A stretch of DNA of 64,000 bases, taken from contig JABVXV010000015.1 in the NCBI GenBank assembly GCA_013365325.1, positions 247,732 to 311,731 on the forward strand, given 5' to 3'. The stretch is from Dipetalonema caudispina (taxonomy: Eukaryota > Nematoda > Chromadorea > Rhabditida > Onchocercidae). How positions within the stretch are numbered: position 1 is the first letter of the stretch; the number at the start of each line of letters is the position of its first letter. The notes under the pieces were generated by a model that saw nothing but the letters and a program-made list of their open reading frames with translations, had not been told where the DNA came from and did not search any database. The position numbers and the translations under genes are program-made. Below, in pieces: positions 12,966 to 25,852 of the stretch.

Positions 12966-15532
12966 TTAAATTTCAATAGTATTAGTTTTTCTGTACAATT
13001 TTGTCAAAGGACTGGCTTTTTGACTTCTTGGAAGGACTGAATGACATCCAACAGTAACAGTTTGGAGTGCCCGGGTATATTCGTAATATCCTGTTATCGG
13101 ATCACAGCGAATCCGTTTCAGTACAGCTACCTGGAAAAATTTACAATTTTTCCAGAATTCTCAAAAACTTCGTAGATTTTTCGATACTTTCAAAACTATC
13201 CAACTTTTACCGACAACCAGATGATTGGTATTGTTGTTGAGGAATTCTATGAATCTTCAACTATCTTGCAAATTATTGCTTAAAAGTTTTACAATATAGG
13301 TAGCAGAGCTACGGTTTCTTAAAGTATCAATAATTTTACCTGTCGTTTAATTGGCATACAAAATGAGCCTGAGCTTCCACGACTACGACGACATAAACAA
13401 TGTGCTTCGGAAATAATCTTCGGCTGTCGATTTTCATCATGATTCAATCTAAAGCTTAGAAAACGATTCAATTCATAATTTACAGAACAATGGCTTCGAA
13501 GAATGGGATCATTGGATGGATTTCAACAAATGAGTAAAGAGAGTTGAATTCCCGTTTCCTATTTGTTGTACAAATTCAGGGATTCAGCGGAAATCGTTAA
13601 TTATTCTGGTTATTGTTATCCAAACATATGGTTTTAAAATCTTATTGGTAAATAAAAAGTATATTATAATAATAGATCAAAATTCTCAATAATGCTGCAG
13701 TAAAAATCAGCATAAAATTCTTCGAAGAAAAGTTCGAAATTGATTTTGATGAAATAAAAATTAAATTCAAGTCAAGCGGTAAGTAATTCGAGAAACAGAA
13801 TATCTATTATGGACCAATCAATCAGTTAAGCTCACATTTGATTCTTCTAGCTTATTAAAATTCAATATTAAAGTGAAAATTTAGTGTTACAGTGATTGAA
13901 AGTAAGCGCAAGAAATCAAATTGGTTTGCTTCATTTCATTTCCTCTCTGATTATTATTTACTTTGCTAATTTTGAAAAGAATTAATCCTTCTCGATCTTT
14001 TATTTCCTGTTCGGTATTTCTTTTGTGGAAGACCCTATTTTATAATTTAGAAACAAACTTCCACTGCCACGGACACAAGGATCGTTGCATTGTTGTGGAA
14101 TTAATGCCTGTTACAGGTTCCATACTACAGAAACTTGATTCCGGCACTGGTGGACTCCAGTCTTCATCGCCTATTTCCAGAATTTCTGATTCGGATACTT
14201 CAGTAAACCATCGAAATAACCTCCAATTCTAAAAATTCATTTTAAACTTTGTAAAATTTATAATTTTTAATTACAGTTACAATTACAACAACTGTAATTG
14301 TTAATTTATAGGTTATCTTAACTAGTCGTTACTAACATATAAATGATGCAAATTCAACCAATACTTTGACCTTACAAATAATCATGTTTATTCGCGATAA
14401 TCATTCTTGGAAGTACTGAATTTTCTGCTGTTTATAAAACTGACAAATTAATTTTCCGGCAGATCTTACGGAGATTTATGAAGCAATAACGTATAAGTCT
14501 TTGAATCAAAAAGATCATAAGGAAATAGATGGAATAGAAACAGAAGGAGTTAAGATACATGAACAGCTTCTGCTTGTGATCAATTTTTTTCAAATAATCC
14601 AAACGCAGACTCATTTTTATCAGTTGACCCATATTTTACGCAAGAAATTAGCAATGTGAGCGAATTGTTCGAAATTTGAAATGACTTTTTTTCTTGTTTA
14701 TTTGGTTTTAGTTAAATAATTAACAGTGATGTATTTCAAACTGTCACCTTTCATCTTTCACTTCCCCTTCAAAAATCCTATGGTATAATTAATCTCTATT
14801 CACATAATTGTAACAGATGCTTGTGATTTTTAGAGATAACATGACTTATAAATTGTAGAAATGAAATATACATCCATTAATTCTTTAAAGTTAAATTTTA
14901 GATATAGCATTTTAACTTTGTAAATAGAATACAAGTTTCCAACGAATCTATGGATATATATGGTTAAATCTGGCCAAAAATTAATTTACTAAATTTTGCA
15001 CTAATAACATATCATTTCTATTTAATAAATTTTTTAAATAAAACTGATGCAATTTTGAAACTTTCAGTAGGGTTGATACATACGTGAAGTGATCGTAACT
15101 TTGGCAAATATTAATGTAAGATAAAAGGCCTGTTTAGAGGCTTTTTTAGTTGATTGCAGCTAGTTAAAGTTAAGTCAAAATCAATCAAATTTACATCAAT
15201 TATAATTAAGAATATACGTCAAGTCTATCTTTTTCAGATTTAACCAATTAACAAAGACAATGATAACATGTTGAAAATCAAGCTAAGCAACTAAGATAAT
15301 AATAATATGTTAAACATACCAAATCAGCAGGTTCTTTACACAGATTTTCAAAATGAATTTTATGATGTCTGGCACTGGTAAATGGAACATAAAGTATCAG
15401 AAATATTATAAGCAAAAAAGCGGTAATTGGTATGGGAAGTTTAAATAGCCGAAAAATTCGTAGGAGCGGTAATAGGAGTTGCATTGCTGGTAGTAGCATA
15501 ATACTGCGATATGCCTGATTCTTCTGGAGCAT
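12966..15532 (-). CDS. ilc-17.1: interleukin-17 family cytokine
   Basis: Four exons read on the minus strand: 15532-15320, 14228-14059, 13448-13340, 13130-12966 (stop TAA), giving 218 residues with all phases matching. A hydrophobic signal segment lies at about 32-53 (PIPITAFLLIIFLILYVPF). The IL-17 signature follows in order: RSLCPW (120-125), NHDENRQP (130-137), SEAHCLC (141-147), VLKRIRC (167-173) and TVTVGCH (188-194). This matches the RSxxPW / D..R.P / EA.C.C / VL / VGC pattern of the family. NST at 114-116 is a possible glycosylation site. C. elegans ILC-17.1 is a secreted neuromodulator; filarial function is unknown. The start is uncertain: the frame stays open without an ATG back to a possible acceptor at 15610, so an upstream exon could add residues. 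The usual second Cys of the VGCxC end is absent (VGCHS). Confidence 0.85.
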
Positions 15533-18500
15533 CCAAGATTGTCGTCCGTAGTCAACCGATCCGTATTTCCATTTCTGCGTATCAAGTTCTCCATGTGTCA
15601 ACCTCCCACCTGTTTCGTCAACTAGTAGGGAGAGAGATGAAAGGAATGAGTAGGTAGAAATAAAAGATGGTATGTGACATTATTGCTGCAACACAAGATG
15701 ACCCACAAAAAAACCAGTGAAAAAATCCCGAGATAAAAGAGTATTTCTGCAGTAAGTTTGTTTGAAAAATTTTTTGAACTAAAAAGAAAATAAAAAGTGG
15801 AAATTTCAGGTTAAATTTTTCATAAAATTCATGGTTTTCTTCGCCACAGCTTTTCAATCATCAAAATATGGTGTTAGTTCTGGTAAGATTACTGGAAAAG
15901 AACGTGATGAAAAAAAAGAAAAAAAGTTGCTAAACATGTTTCAATTTAAGAATACTGGTAAATTATCATTGAAATTCGACCGATACATCAGAAAAATTAG
16001 TAGATGTATGGTTGGAAATGTAGCGTAACGCATTTTAATCATTAAAACATTGAAATATCAACATCAAACAGGTTAAAAAAATAACTGATATCAACATCAT
16101 TTAGATGTCATAATTATAAAATATTTGATGATTGAAATTTATATTATTCATTAGAAAATTAAGCCAATAAAATTAACCCAAAATCATTTTTGCGATATTT
16201 CAAGTCATTCTTAAATCGTTGCTCTCTTTTGCCAATAGGTGAAGCGCTATCATTCCATTTATCTCAGAAATGAATTGTGAGAATTTCGTTGACAAAATTT
16301 CTCCAAATGTTAAATACTCGTAGATCGGTTTTGATAAAGCAAAGGACAAATTTCAGGTTGTGTAGAATTACGCTTCATAGAAATTATTAGAATCAATGTT
16401 CAGAATCTGTTCGATCTTTTAGTTATTAAATAGAATTGAACCGGAAAGTCAAACACAAATAGAAATGAGATTTTTGTTGTTAACCCTAATAACAAAACGA
16501 AAAAAAAAAAACTGAGAACATTTTAAGAACTATCTTTTTTCCTAAGTCAGAAATGTTCAGTAAATTATTACGTAACAATTTCTGATCATAGTGTGTAATT
16601 CCATCAATTCCCGAAAGAATTACACAATATCGCTAATCGGAAATAATTTTAAATAACTGAAATAGATGAATGAATTCAGAAAAATAATTTCAAATTCGTA
16701 GCAATGTGAAAATCTAAAAATTTAAGCCTTATTTTGCTGTTAATTTTAAAAAATTATTTTCGATATCAAAATTATTTCTTGAATGCTCCTAGTATTATTA
16801 CTACTATTACTACTACAAGTACTACTACTACTACTATTACTACTACAAGTACTACTACTACTACTATTACTANNNNNNNNNNNNNNNNNNNNNNNNNNNN
16901 NNNNNNNNNNNNNNNNNNNNNNNNNNNNNNNNNNNNNNNNNNNNNNNNNNNNNNNNNNNNNNNNNNNNNNNNAATTATTTTCGATATCAAAATTATTTCT
17001 TGAATGCTCCTAGTATTATTACTACTATTACTACTACAAGTACTACTACTACTACTATTACTACTACAAGTACTACTACTACTACTATTACTAACAATCA
17101 ATCATTTTTGACGTCAAGTTGTTCGACACAAAAAAATTCATTACATTGTATCATTGTATTGATACATGTTCACAAATGCCTTTGTTCCTTTATTTCTTTT
17201 TTTTTTTTTTTTTTTTCTGAAATTACTAAAACCCTAAGGGTTTAAAATTTAGAAATTAGATGGCCTTGAAAGAGTGCAGAAGAGTACGTTGTATGCAACA
17301 TTTTTTTTTTTTTCGCCAAACTTTGTTATAAATGTCAAATTTTATTTTTCAAAATTAACAAATGTATCGAAAAATACATTAACATATAAAAACCATTCCA
17401 TTCTTTCCATAATTATTTTAATTAAATTATAAATCAAGTTATGTTGACATTGTACTAATTTGTTTAGAGGAAATTAAATAGCAATACGAATGAAAACATT
17501 CAACAATAAGGAATTAGGATGGTATGTTTCGAACAAAATGTTTGGTTTGAAACAAATTTTATTTTTAATCAAATTTTAATTGTTCAGATCATATCCAAGT
17601 AAGAAAAATTTTTTTGAAGAAATGTGAGAAAAAAAAAAAAAAAATTCGATCAATAAGAAATATTTAGGAGATACTCTATTATCAAATGATAATAGATGAT
17701 GATTATTGCTTGATAACGACAGTGGAAGATAAATGACAATGGTATGATAACAGCATATCAATGCACTCATCGATCTGATCAATTATTGATTCAATGCTTG
17801 ATCTGTTGAGTACGTTTCAATTTTTGCATTAATAACTTAAATAATCGAAATGTTAACATTTATTTCAATCATTTCAATTTCAATATCTTTTCCATTTAAT
17901 GATTGATCGAATGATTCGAAAGCCATTTTTTGTTAGCTTAATTCAATTTCATGTTTAAATTTTACAAAATTAGCTAAAATTCCCTGCGATACTGATAGTA
18001 TCTTGCAGATGAGAAAGAAGTGGAAGAAAACAATCCATCCTACAACTATGAAATATTCCTGTCCTTTCTCGTTTTGTGATAATTTCCGCAAAGACTGACT
18101 GAAGATCATTCAAATTCTTGCATTTCATTCTTCCCGGGATCATTCGGGAATAAATAAATTTCAAATCTACCCTCGATCATTGTCCATCCGTATCAATTTC
18201 TGCTGTATCTCACAATTCTAACATCTCTTCCATCTCTCCTTCTCTCCTATTACTCCACCTCGAGTAAATCAATCATTTACCGGTTTGCTTATTTCCGGTA
18301 ATGGAAAGTCTCAGTACCGAAGACAACCGCAAAATACCATACGGTTGATCTATAAGGATACTAATTAGTGGTTAATGATCAGGAAGAGATATTGAGTTGG
18401 GGTCAACCTGATTCTTTTTTTTTTTTTTTTTTAATAGGAAAAATTAGATATCCTAATATGTTCTATAATAAAATGACATAAATGATGGATTAACATGAAA

Positions 18501-18945
18501 GGACAATTGAGGTATAAAAGGATTTATGAAAAGTTATAATTAATTAGTCATTCATTGCCTTACAATATCATCCATTTCATATGATTGATAAGCTATCAGC
18601 AGTTTGAATCACTTTCCTTTAGTGATCATTAAATTTCATTTATTTTATATCTTCCAGTAATTTACTCTCTTCCTAACTTTTCATTCCGATTCATATTGTA
18701 TTAATAAATAAATCAGTGATTAAAATGCATTACATAGCAAAGGTCAAGGAATACTTCAAAATATTTTGGAATGTTTAGTCTTTGAAGAAACTTTGTTCGA
18801 TTTTCATTTTAAGATGGAAAAGATGATCAAATGTTTGCGTAATAAGAAATAATGTTGCATTCCAGGTGGATATACCAGTTGGCTATCGGCCTGTAGATCT
18901 TAAGTAACTGAGAGCATCAAGAAATTATCGATTTACGAAGTGAAG
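15533..18945. other. intergenic between divergent IL-17-like and CoREST genes
   Basis: The 5' ends of the two flanking genes face each other across this stretch, so it should hold both promoters. It contains the 100-N gap and its flanking repeats (16752-17093), several poly-T runs, and a GC-richer patch near 18290-18350. An acceptor-like CATTCCAG ending near 18871 precedes the CoREST leader and could be a trans-splice site. I see no separate gene. Confidence 0.45.
16752..17093. repeat. duplicated 121-bp block with ACT repeats around a 100-N gap
   Basis: Bases 16752-16872 and 16973-17093 are identical 121-bp copies. Each has about 45 bp of unique sequence followed by ACT/ATT trinucleotide repeats. 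They flank exactly 100 N (16873-16972). A round-number gap between identical flanks is typical of a scaffold join over a collapsed or expanded tandem repeat, so the true copy number and length here are unknown. Apparent ORFs through the N run are artefacts. Confidence 0.9.
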
Positions 18946-21900
18946 ATGAAACCTAATGGTGATGCGGCAGTTAAATTCGATATCGGTCAAGAAGTTAAGG
19001 AAGGATCAGAGCAGCCATCGAGGCAGGTTAGTTAACGTTCATATTTTTTTTTAATTTAATTAATTCTTCAGCATCTCATCAAGCTATATTTTACATTTTG
19101 TGAAATCCTTGAGACAATTCTCAGCTTGGTTTTCAAGTCCTTTTCTCGTTATGACGAATAAATAACTTAACTTCAACATGTTTGCCTTTTTTGTTGATGT
19201 TGAACTTGGAATATTTACCAGCACATTGGGATTATTTTAAAATATGTACAGACAAAGTAGTTATCACATTTTCTACTTCGCTATCGCATATTTCTCTTAT
19301 CTCGTTAACAAGCGTTAGAAATTTCCAAACTGACTAGAAATCTTTTAAATTAAAGTAAATTTCGTTTCTTTTTAGTTTTTTACCTTGTTATCTGAATTGG
19401 CTTCATAGATTTGAAATGGTCTTTTTGTTAAATTTGAACTTCAGACATTTAACTCTTTCGCAATTAATTCTCGTCATAAAAACAGCTATCTCTGTTAGCC
19501 TCTTTTCTAGATTTCTTTGAGATGAAATTAACGATACTTTTCTTTATAAAAAATGTGCTATTATTTGATACCTCATAATCTTCGTGGGACCATAATTTAA
19601 TGACTTGCAAATCTTGGACATTTGTGTTTTCACTTTACTGGTCAACTTTGACCCATAACTGCAAATATAATTGGATTTTATATCGAAGAAGAGGTAAGAA
19701 CTCATTTTGCATTTCAATAGTAAACGTTTTTTATTTTCTAGGATAATGATGAAGACGATGGTGGTGATGAGAACATTATGGATGAAGAAAATAGTAATCA
19801 GGCAGGACTTCAACGTACGCCACGAAGTAGCGGGGATGATGAGGAGACAGTGCTGATGGAGGAGGATGCACCTGGTCCTTCCGATTTTAGTGGTTTGCGC
19901 TTTCAAAAATCTGACGATACGGATCTTTAAAGTAATTTTCAAAGAATCTCATGTGGATTTTTTCTAGATCATGCAGCATTCCATTTACCGACAAATCTGG
20001 AAATTCGTGAAGGTGTCGATTATCAATGTCCGGTGCAGGACTGGACAACAGAAGATGATTATTACGATGACACCGAACGTGAAACTTGCGTTTGGCGACC
20101 GACAAATCTCTTGAAAATTACTGACCTTAACGATTACCTTTCCATTGCACTTTCAAGCTTCAATATTGAACAAGACCGGGTATATTTTATTAGACAACTT
20201 TTGCGAACTGTTTAAAAATTTTCTCTCTCAATTATCGATCTGTCGTAAGATCTGAAAAAGATCTAACCAGAAGATAAATCAAACGAACAGATATAAGAAT
20301 TTATGTCGACATGGACAAACAATGGCTGTTTTCTGCCCCTAATCATGCCATGAGCGATGGACGTATTGTACTGAATAAACTGATCTCTCATGACAACAAT
20401 AAACGATTGAAAGCATTTATATTTCTTTTTTTTTCTGCTTCTTTTTGTTTTTATTAATTTGACGTACTCTCTTCTAAATAACTTCAGGCAATGTTTATCT
20501 TGCAATCATCAGATTATAATATCGAAGAAGCTAAACATCAACTCGCTAAACGACGAATCAAAAAAGAACCATGGAGTGAGGAAGATACAACTATATTTAA
20601 GCAAGCACTGCAAACATATGGCAAACATTTCAATAAAATCAAGCAATTGGTTCATTATTTACTGAATATATCTGGTTTTATGGATTCTCATAGTTTTTTT
20701 CAGCAGTTTTATAAAGTTGAGGTAGTTACGTGGAAGTTCAAAAGATTGAATAATTCTTGTTCAGAATGATTTTCTGAAGCATTCTCGAAGGAAAAAATGG
20801 ATTTGAGTTGTGTTCTGCACTGCAAACCACTCGACATACAATCACGTCATATCATGATTCAAGAAAGTTGACAATTCAAGCTCGAAGAACTAAGGAAGCT
20901 TATGGTTTTGTGTTCGATCTGGGAGTTTATTCTGTATTTTGTAAATAAATTTTAGTTGCCACACAAATCGATGAAGGAAATTATCAACTTCTATTACGAC
21001 AATAAGAAAAGGCTAAATTTTCGAAGTATTATTGATACTTTCTTGGAAGAACACAATCCCGAATCCAGGTAGCTGCTTTTTGTCTTATTCATTTCTCATT
21101 TGACCAACAGGAATCAGTACTGTATGTATATTAGAATGTCTCAAATGGCAACAGTTATAATTTAGAGAGCAGATTGCAGTCCAAGGAAAGGACAGTGAAA
21201 ACTTTCCTTCCGAAGTCATTTGAGATATTTTGGTTCTCACTCAGCTGTGATTAAGGGCAGTTTATATGCGATTTATAGTAGTCTAACAGTTAATTTGACA
21301 AAATTGACTTTTAGGTTTATTTGATAAAATTAGCTTTTCTTTTGTAGCTCTGAAGAAGGTGACGTAGACGCGATAGAGAAGCAAGGCAATCGATGTTACA
21401 ACTGTGAACAAACTGCAAATTTGCATCAAATGGGTGATTTGAAACTTTGCAACGCCTGTTTTATTCATTTCAGGTATTCCTTAGATGAAAATGTTTGTTG
21501 TTTAGAGAATTATATTTTTACTCATCAGCTTTGCCTTAGCTTGTTCAGCATTGATGGTGGCTCTTGATCTTGTACATGTTCACGTTATGCTGAAGATTTT
21601 GGACGGATTGAAATATCGATTTTTTTACCTTTTATGTAATTTGTAAAAATCTGCAAATCTTGCAGAAATTTTCATCGCCACAGAATGTGCCTAAAACCGA
21701 TGAATTTTGATGAAAAAGCTAACGAGACTATGAAATGTCCTAAAGGTAATTTTTTGAAAGCACTTTTAGGTTTGAAAATTTAGACTAGTGTCTTGTAAAA
21801 GTTCTAACTGACTAAACAAAATATTAGACAAACTTTTGCTATTCCAGGTATAGCGGAAGTTGTTGAACGATTTGTGGAATTTGCAACTGAGGAAGAAGAT

Positions 21901-23490
21901 ACTGCACAGTCATCATCATTAAGGAAAAGCGGTACTGAAATGGAAGGCGATGACGATTTGCAGATTGTTAGTGTTATTCGACCACCGGAAATGCGATACA
22001 CACGGATCTTAAAGTATGTTTTCTTATGAATTTTTTTCAAATCATTTTGTTTTTTTTTTTAGATCTTATTGCAATTTTTCATGAACAGTAACATTTGCTT
22101 TCATTTATACTGATATGAACTTTCTGATATTTTTCAATTAATTTTTTTTCATGCTTTAGACAACTGGAACGAGAAGAAATGCTTACAAGAGGAAACTGTG
22201 TACGACTGGAGCATACATTACGAATGCAGTTTGAAAAAGAGTTAAATGAACGTTGGTCTCTATAGACATTTAAATTTTATCATAAAATTTTGCACCAAGA
22301 TAAATAACTAATTTAACTTAAAATGGGATTGAAAGATTTCGTTTAAACTATTCGCAACATTTCAGATTTGGAGCGTTATCGAATTAATCGACTTCCGTTG
22401 TCTACAAGTTCTGGCCGTTCTCGACGTTCTCCATCGTGGTCCTACAAAGAAAAATGGCAAGCTTTGTTTGGTAAGCATCACTTCTAAACTTAAAAAACAA
22501 ATCAGACTTCATAAAATACATTCTTCAAACGACCCCTAGAAATATTTAAAATTTTTGTATAATAATGCTCAATGTCTTCAAGATTGTCTAATAGTTGCGT
22601 GGTGTCTATGACGAATATTTCGCTGTACTCTCTTTCTATTTATAAGATATTCTGATTTGCAAAGTCAAGTTTAAAATATTTTATAAGTCGTCTTTTCTTT
22701 TTCCTTAGCATTTCAACGATATGGGAAGGATTTTGATGCCGTTGCGGAAGTGCTGGAAAGTAAGACACCAGATATGGTGAAAGCCTTCTATTACGAAATG
22801 CGAGAACAAATTGACGATGTGAGCTTCAACATCTTTTTTCTACAATTTTATTATTATTATTATCATTACATTATAATCATATATTTGTCTTTAAAATTAT
22901 AGTTAAATCACATCTTTACTAGATCCATCAAATGTTTTTGAACAGAATTTTAGGGCTATACGAGTTTTAACAGATCCTAAAATTGTTTTTCCAAAATAGG
23001 GGAAAGCAGCTAGATGACACGGGATGGGACAAGTGGCGTTGAAAAAAATGAGTTAAAAAAGTGGGATGGAGAAGCTATAAACAGCCATTGTGTATGCTAT
23101 CTCTCATATGGCTTTAAGATATTTCAACTATTGAAGTACTGATTGTTAATATCATAATGGTATTAGTTATTGATATTAATTTTTCAATTTTTTCAATATG
23201 AGACAAAATTTGTATGCATTGTAGACGCAAAAAATAAATCGCCATGTAAGTAAATTAGTCTTTTAAGTAATAACCATCATATTAAGCTATCATAATAAAG
23301 GACAAGTTTATGTTGTATAATATTTGATTATAAAATACAAGATTCATGACCAAGTTTTTGGTATTTTGAACGTCTTCAATTTCAGATGATCAACAAAACC
23401 AATGACTATTATCGAAAGTTAGCTGACACTTATGATTTTGAACGAAAGCCCAAAGTTGATACATCAAGCGAAGTTATTGATATCGAATAA
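18946..23490 (+). CDS. rcor-1: CoREST-type corepressor (ELM2, two SANT domains, zinc finger)
   Basis: Twelve exons: 18946-19026, 19742-19892, 19968-20179, 20488-20649, 20956-21068, 21348-21473, 21666-21745, 21848-22013, 22160-22251, 22366-22470, 22709-22818, 23386-23490; 500 residues, in phase throughout. Domains in order: an acidic segment (28-75); ELM2 (about 88-165, from LEIREGVDYQC); SANT1 (176-220, EPWSEEDTTIFKQALQTYGK); a CX2C-X14-CNAC zinc finger (256-277); a basic/acidic helix (364-404); SANT2 (419-466, RYGKDFDAVAEVLESKT). In the family, ELM2-SANT1 recruits HDAC1/2 and the linker plus SANT2 holds the LSD1 demethylase on nucleosomes, so this is a nuclear corepressor scaffold by inference. 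The GATA-like finger between the SANT domains is not in vertebrate RCOR proteins and recalls MTA/RERE. The second-last base of GAA and the stop codon form part of an AATAAA. Confidence 0.92.
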
Positions 23491-23491
23491 A
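23486..23491 (+). terminator. AATAAA poly-A signal overlapping the CoREST stop
   Basis: The stop codon TAA (23488-23490) lies within AATAAA at 23486-23491. If used, the 3' UTR would be only about 10-20 bases. Another candidate, AGAAATAAAT near 23668, would give a more usual UTR length. Confidence 0.4.
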
Positions 23492-25799
23492 AATTGTATA
23501 ATTTTTTACCAAAAGTGGAAATAGTTACTAATTCCTTTAATTTCCGGTATAGCAGTGTCTTTGAATTATAAACTCGCGAAGCCCTCTTCAGCGTTGAATG
23601 GCTTGGTTGTTAACTGTAAAGTGGTTTGGTTTCGAATATCGAGGTTTTGTAATTTTATTCAGACCTAGAAATAAATTTTTGTTCTCAAAATATTAAGATT
23701 CTCAATTTACTCAAAGTGTATGATATATTTTAAATAATTTGTCTCTATTCTTTCTTCCAAGTTTTCTTGAAATGCCCGAAAAAACATTCCTGGACTGCAT
23801 TTTTGGTTGAAATCAGGTTAATAAAATACCAAAAAAGTTATAAAGGCGAAAGTCCTTTTTATTTTTACTGTTTTCTTTTTTCAAATGTGATTTAGCTTGT
23901 TAAACAATAATTCTGATAAAATATTTTCGTCTTAGCTGTTGATCATTCCGATTAAACCAGGTATCGACGACACAGCTCTGTCAAATTTTGAAAGATCATA
24001 GACATCAGAGTGCGCTAAGCTAAATGCTTTTCCAATTTTTATTGAAATCAAATGTAATTGGAAAATTGAATTTTACTGAGGAATTAAATATTCAAATTAA
24101 AATGTAAATTTGAAGTTAAATTAAACCTTAAAAAAAAAATTGGGAAATGTTATTGGGGTTTAGATGTTCTTTTCTTTTTTATTGGAATTAAATATTATTG
24201 AGAGTTAAATATTAAAAATAATTTGAAGTTAGTGCTAAAGTAGTACAAAGGTAGGAAATCCACATGCCAGTATCTAAATAAAAATTACCTATAAATTAGC
24301 CCTGGTAACACTCATTCATATAAGGGCATTATATTTAAAAGAATATAATATCTTTGGAATATAATGTATTATTCATTGAAAAATCTGTTTACCCAAACTA
24401 CTGTAAAGGTTGAAAATTACTTTAGAATATTGTATGAAATTTTGATCATTTAAAAATTGCGAATTTATATCTCTCCAACTGTTGATTTACATATATTTCT
24501 GTACAATTTTCCACAATATTCGCCTTTTGCAACAGTTATTTAGTTCATGTTTAAATATGAAAGATAATCCCTTGAGCGAATATATCTCAGTAAGTTAAAT
24601 TTCAATATCAAACATATATCAGGAAGTATCCATAATTCTCTTTCAAAAAATTTTCCATCAATTCTATTCATTCATTTCACCTCAATGATTTATTTCTAAT
24701 TCTTTTGTTAATTTAAACCATTATTTGGAAATTCCACAAAAAAAAAAAAAAAAAAGAAAAAAAGTTCAGAAAATTTATAATTTATTAGCAATTAGTGAAA
24801 AAGACAGATAATTTTAATGCATTTTTTTGGTGGAATTTTCTAGACAAGTACTTCATCATTTTTTTAGACTAATCCTAACTAATTACTCTTTTACTTTATA
24901 ATGACATATTGCGGCTAATGGAAACTTTCATATATCAATGGATAGAGACAAATGTTTCATTTAATTTAAGCAAAATTTAAAAAAAGTTCATATTAAGTGA
25001 AGTAGTGAAAATATCAGCTAATAATTAATCTTTCTAGTCAATATAGAATTTTGCACTACTTGAAAGTTAAGCATAAAAGGCGGAGCAACAATAAATAACA
25101 TCGATTTTATCCTGCTAGTGAAGTGGGAAGAAAAAAAAGAAAAATGGATATCAGCAATTCTTGAAAATGTCTTACTTCAAAATTGCAAACTTAAATCAGC
25201 AAATTTTGTTTATTACATTTCTTTCCCATTTCTTACACAATTTTACTCTTCAAATGATGATGAAATGATTGAATAAAATCAAATCTTACCATCTTTTTCA
25301 TATGTCAAAGTTCGAAGAAAGTTCAGCACTGATATATTTGAACTTCATTGTTTTATAACTTCTAAACAGATAAGTAACGTTGCAGCTTGTAATAGATAGC
25401 TAGCAGTAGTAGCTTCTGTTAGATTAGCCTTAATTATTACTAATTATCATCTCTTAATTACCCATCGAAAAATACCGCCCCTTTTTGATTATTAACAGCA
25501 TTTTACTATTATATATTTATTTGCTGAAACAATTAACATTAAATGTGCCAAAGCTTAACATCAAATTATTGTCAACAATTGTTAGAAATTTTTGACCATC
25601 TGTTGTTACAAGTCTGAACTTTATCCTTACAGCGAAAATTAATACAAACATCTAAGCAGCGGAAATGTCGCAGTTCATCAGCAGTCTTGATTGGAAGTTT
25701 TGAATTTGTCAATATAAGGATAACAGTTTGTTTTTTTTTTTTTCATGGAATTTATGGTTTGTTACGATAACTGGAAGTATTTTTTGACATATAAACATT

Positions 25800-25852
25800 T
25801 CCCTCTTTCTCTCTTCTCTTCTCTCTCCCTCTCTCTCTCCCTTCTTGCTTAG
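25800..25852. repeat. CT-rich polypyrimidine tract
   Basis: About 50 bases made almost wholly of C and T (CTCT, CCCTCT and TTCTCT units). Simple-sequence DNA with no coding reading. Confidence 0.85.

Noticed and set aside
13470..13525. Extending the third IL-17 exon upstream to include an RSHCSVNYELNRF reading
   Set aside because: An in-frame TGA lies just upstream. The separate RSLCPW exon at 14059-14228 joins in phase at 13448 and gives exact family spacing (PW, four residues, then N-x-D-x2-R-x-P).
13963..14232. Plus-strand 89-codon ORF
   Set aside because: It is the antisense shadow of the RSLCPW exon of the IL-17-like gene (14059-14228, minus strand).
16734..17101. ORFs spanning the N gap
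   Set aside because: They are trinucleotide-repeat translations joined through 100 N; no real protein can be inferred.
17970..18164. Small ORFs, including an ATG after CTTGCAG near 18010
   Set aside because: Only about 29 codons on the + strand and an unrelated minus-strand ORF; no domain and no linked exons.
20263..20505. Open frames on both strands in the CoREST intron 20180-20487
   Set aside because: The flanking exons join ELM2 to SANT1 as in known CoREST proteins, and no donor/acceptor pair in phase would include this segment.
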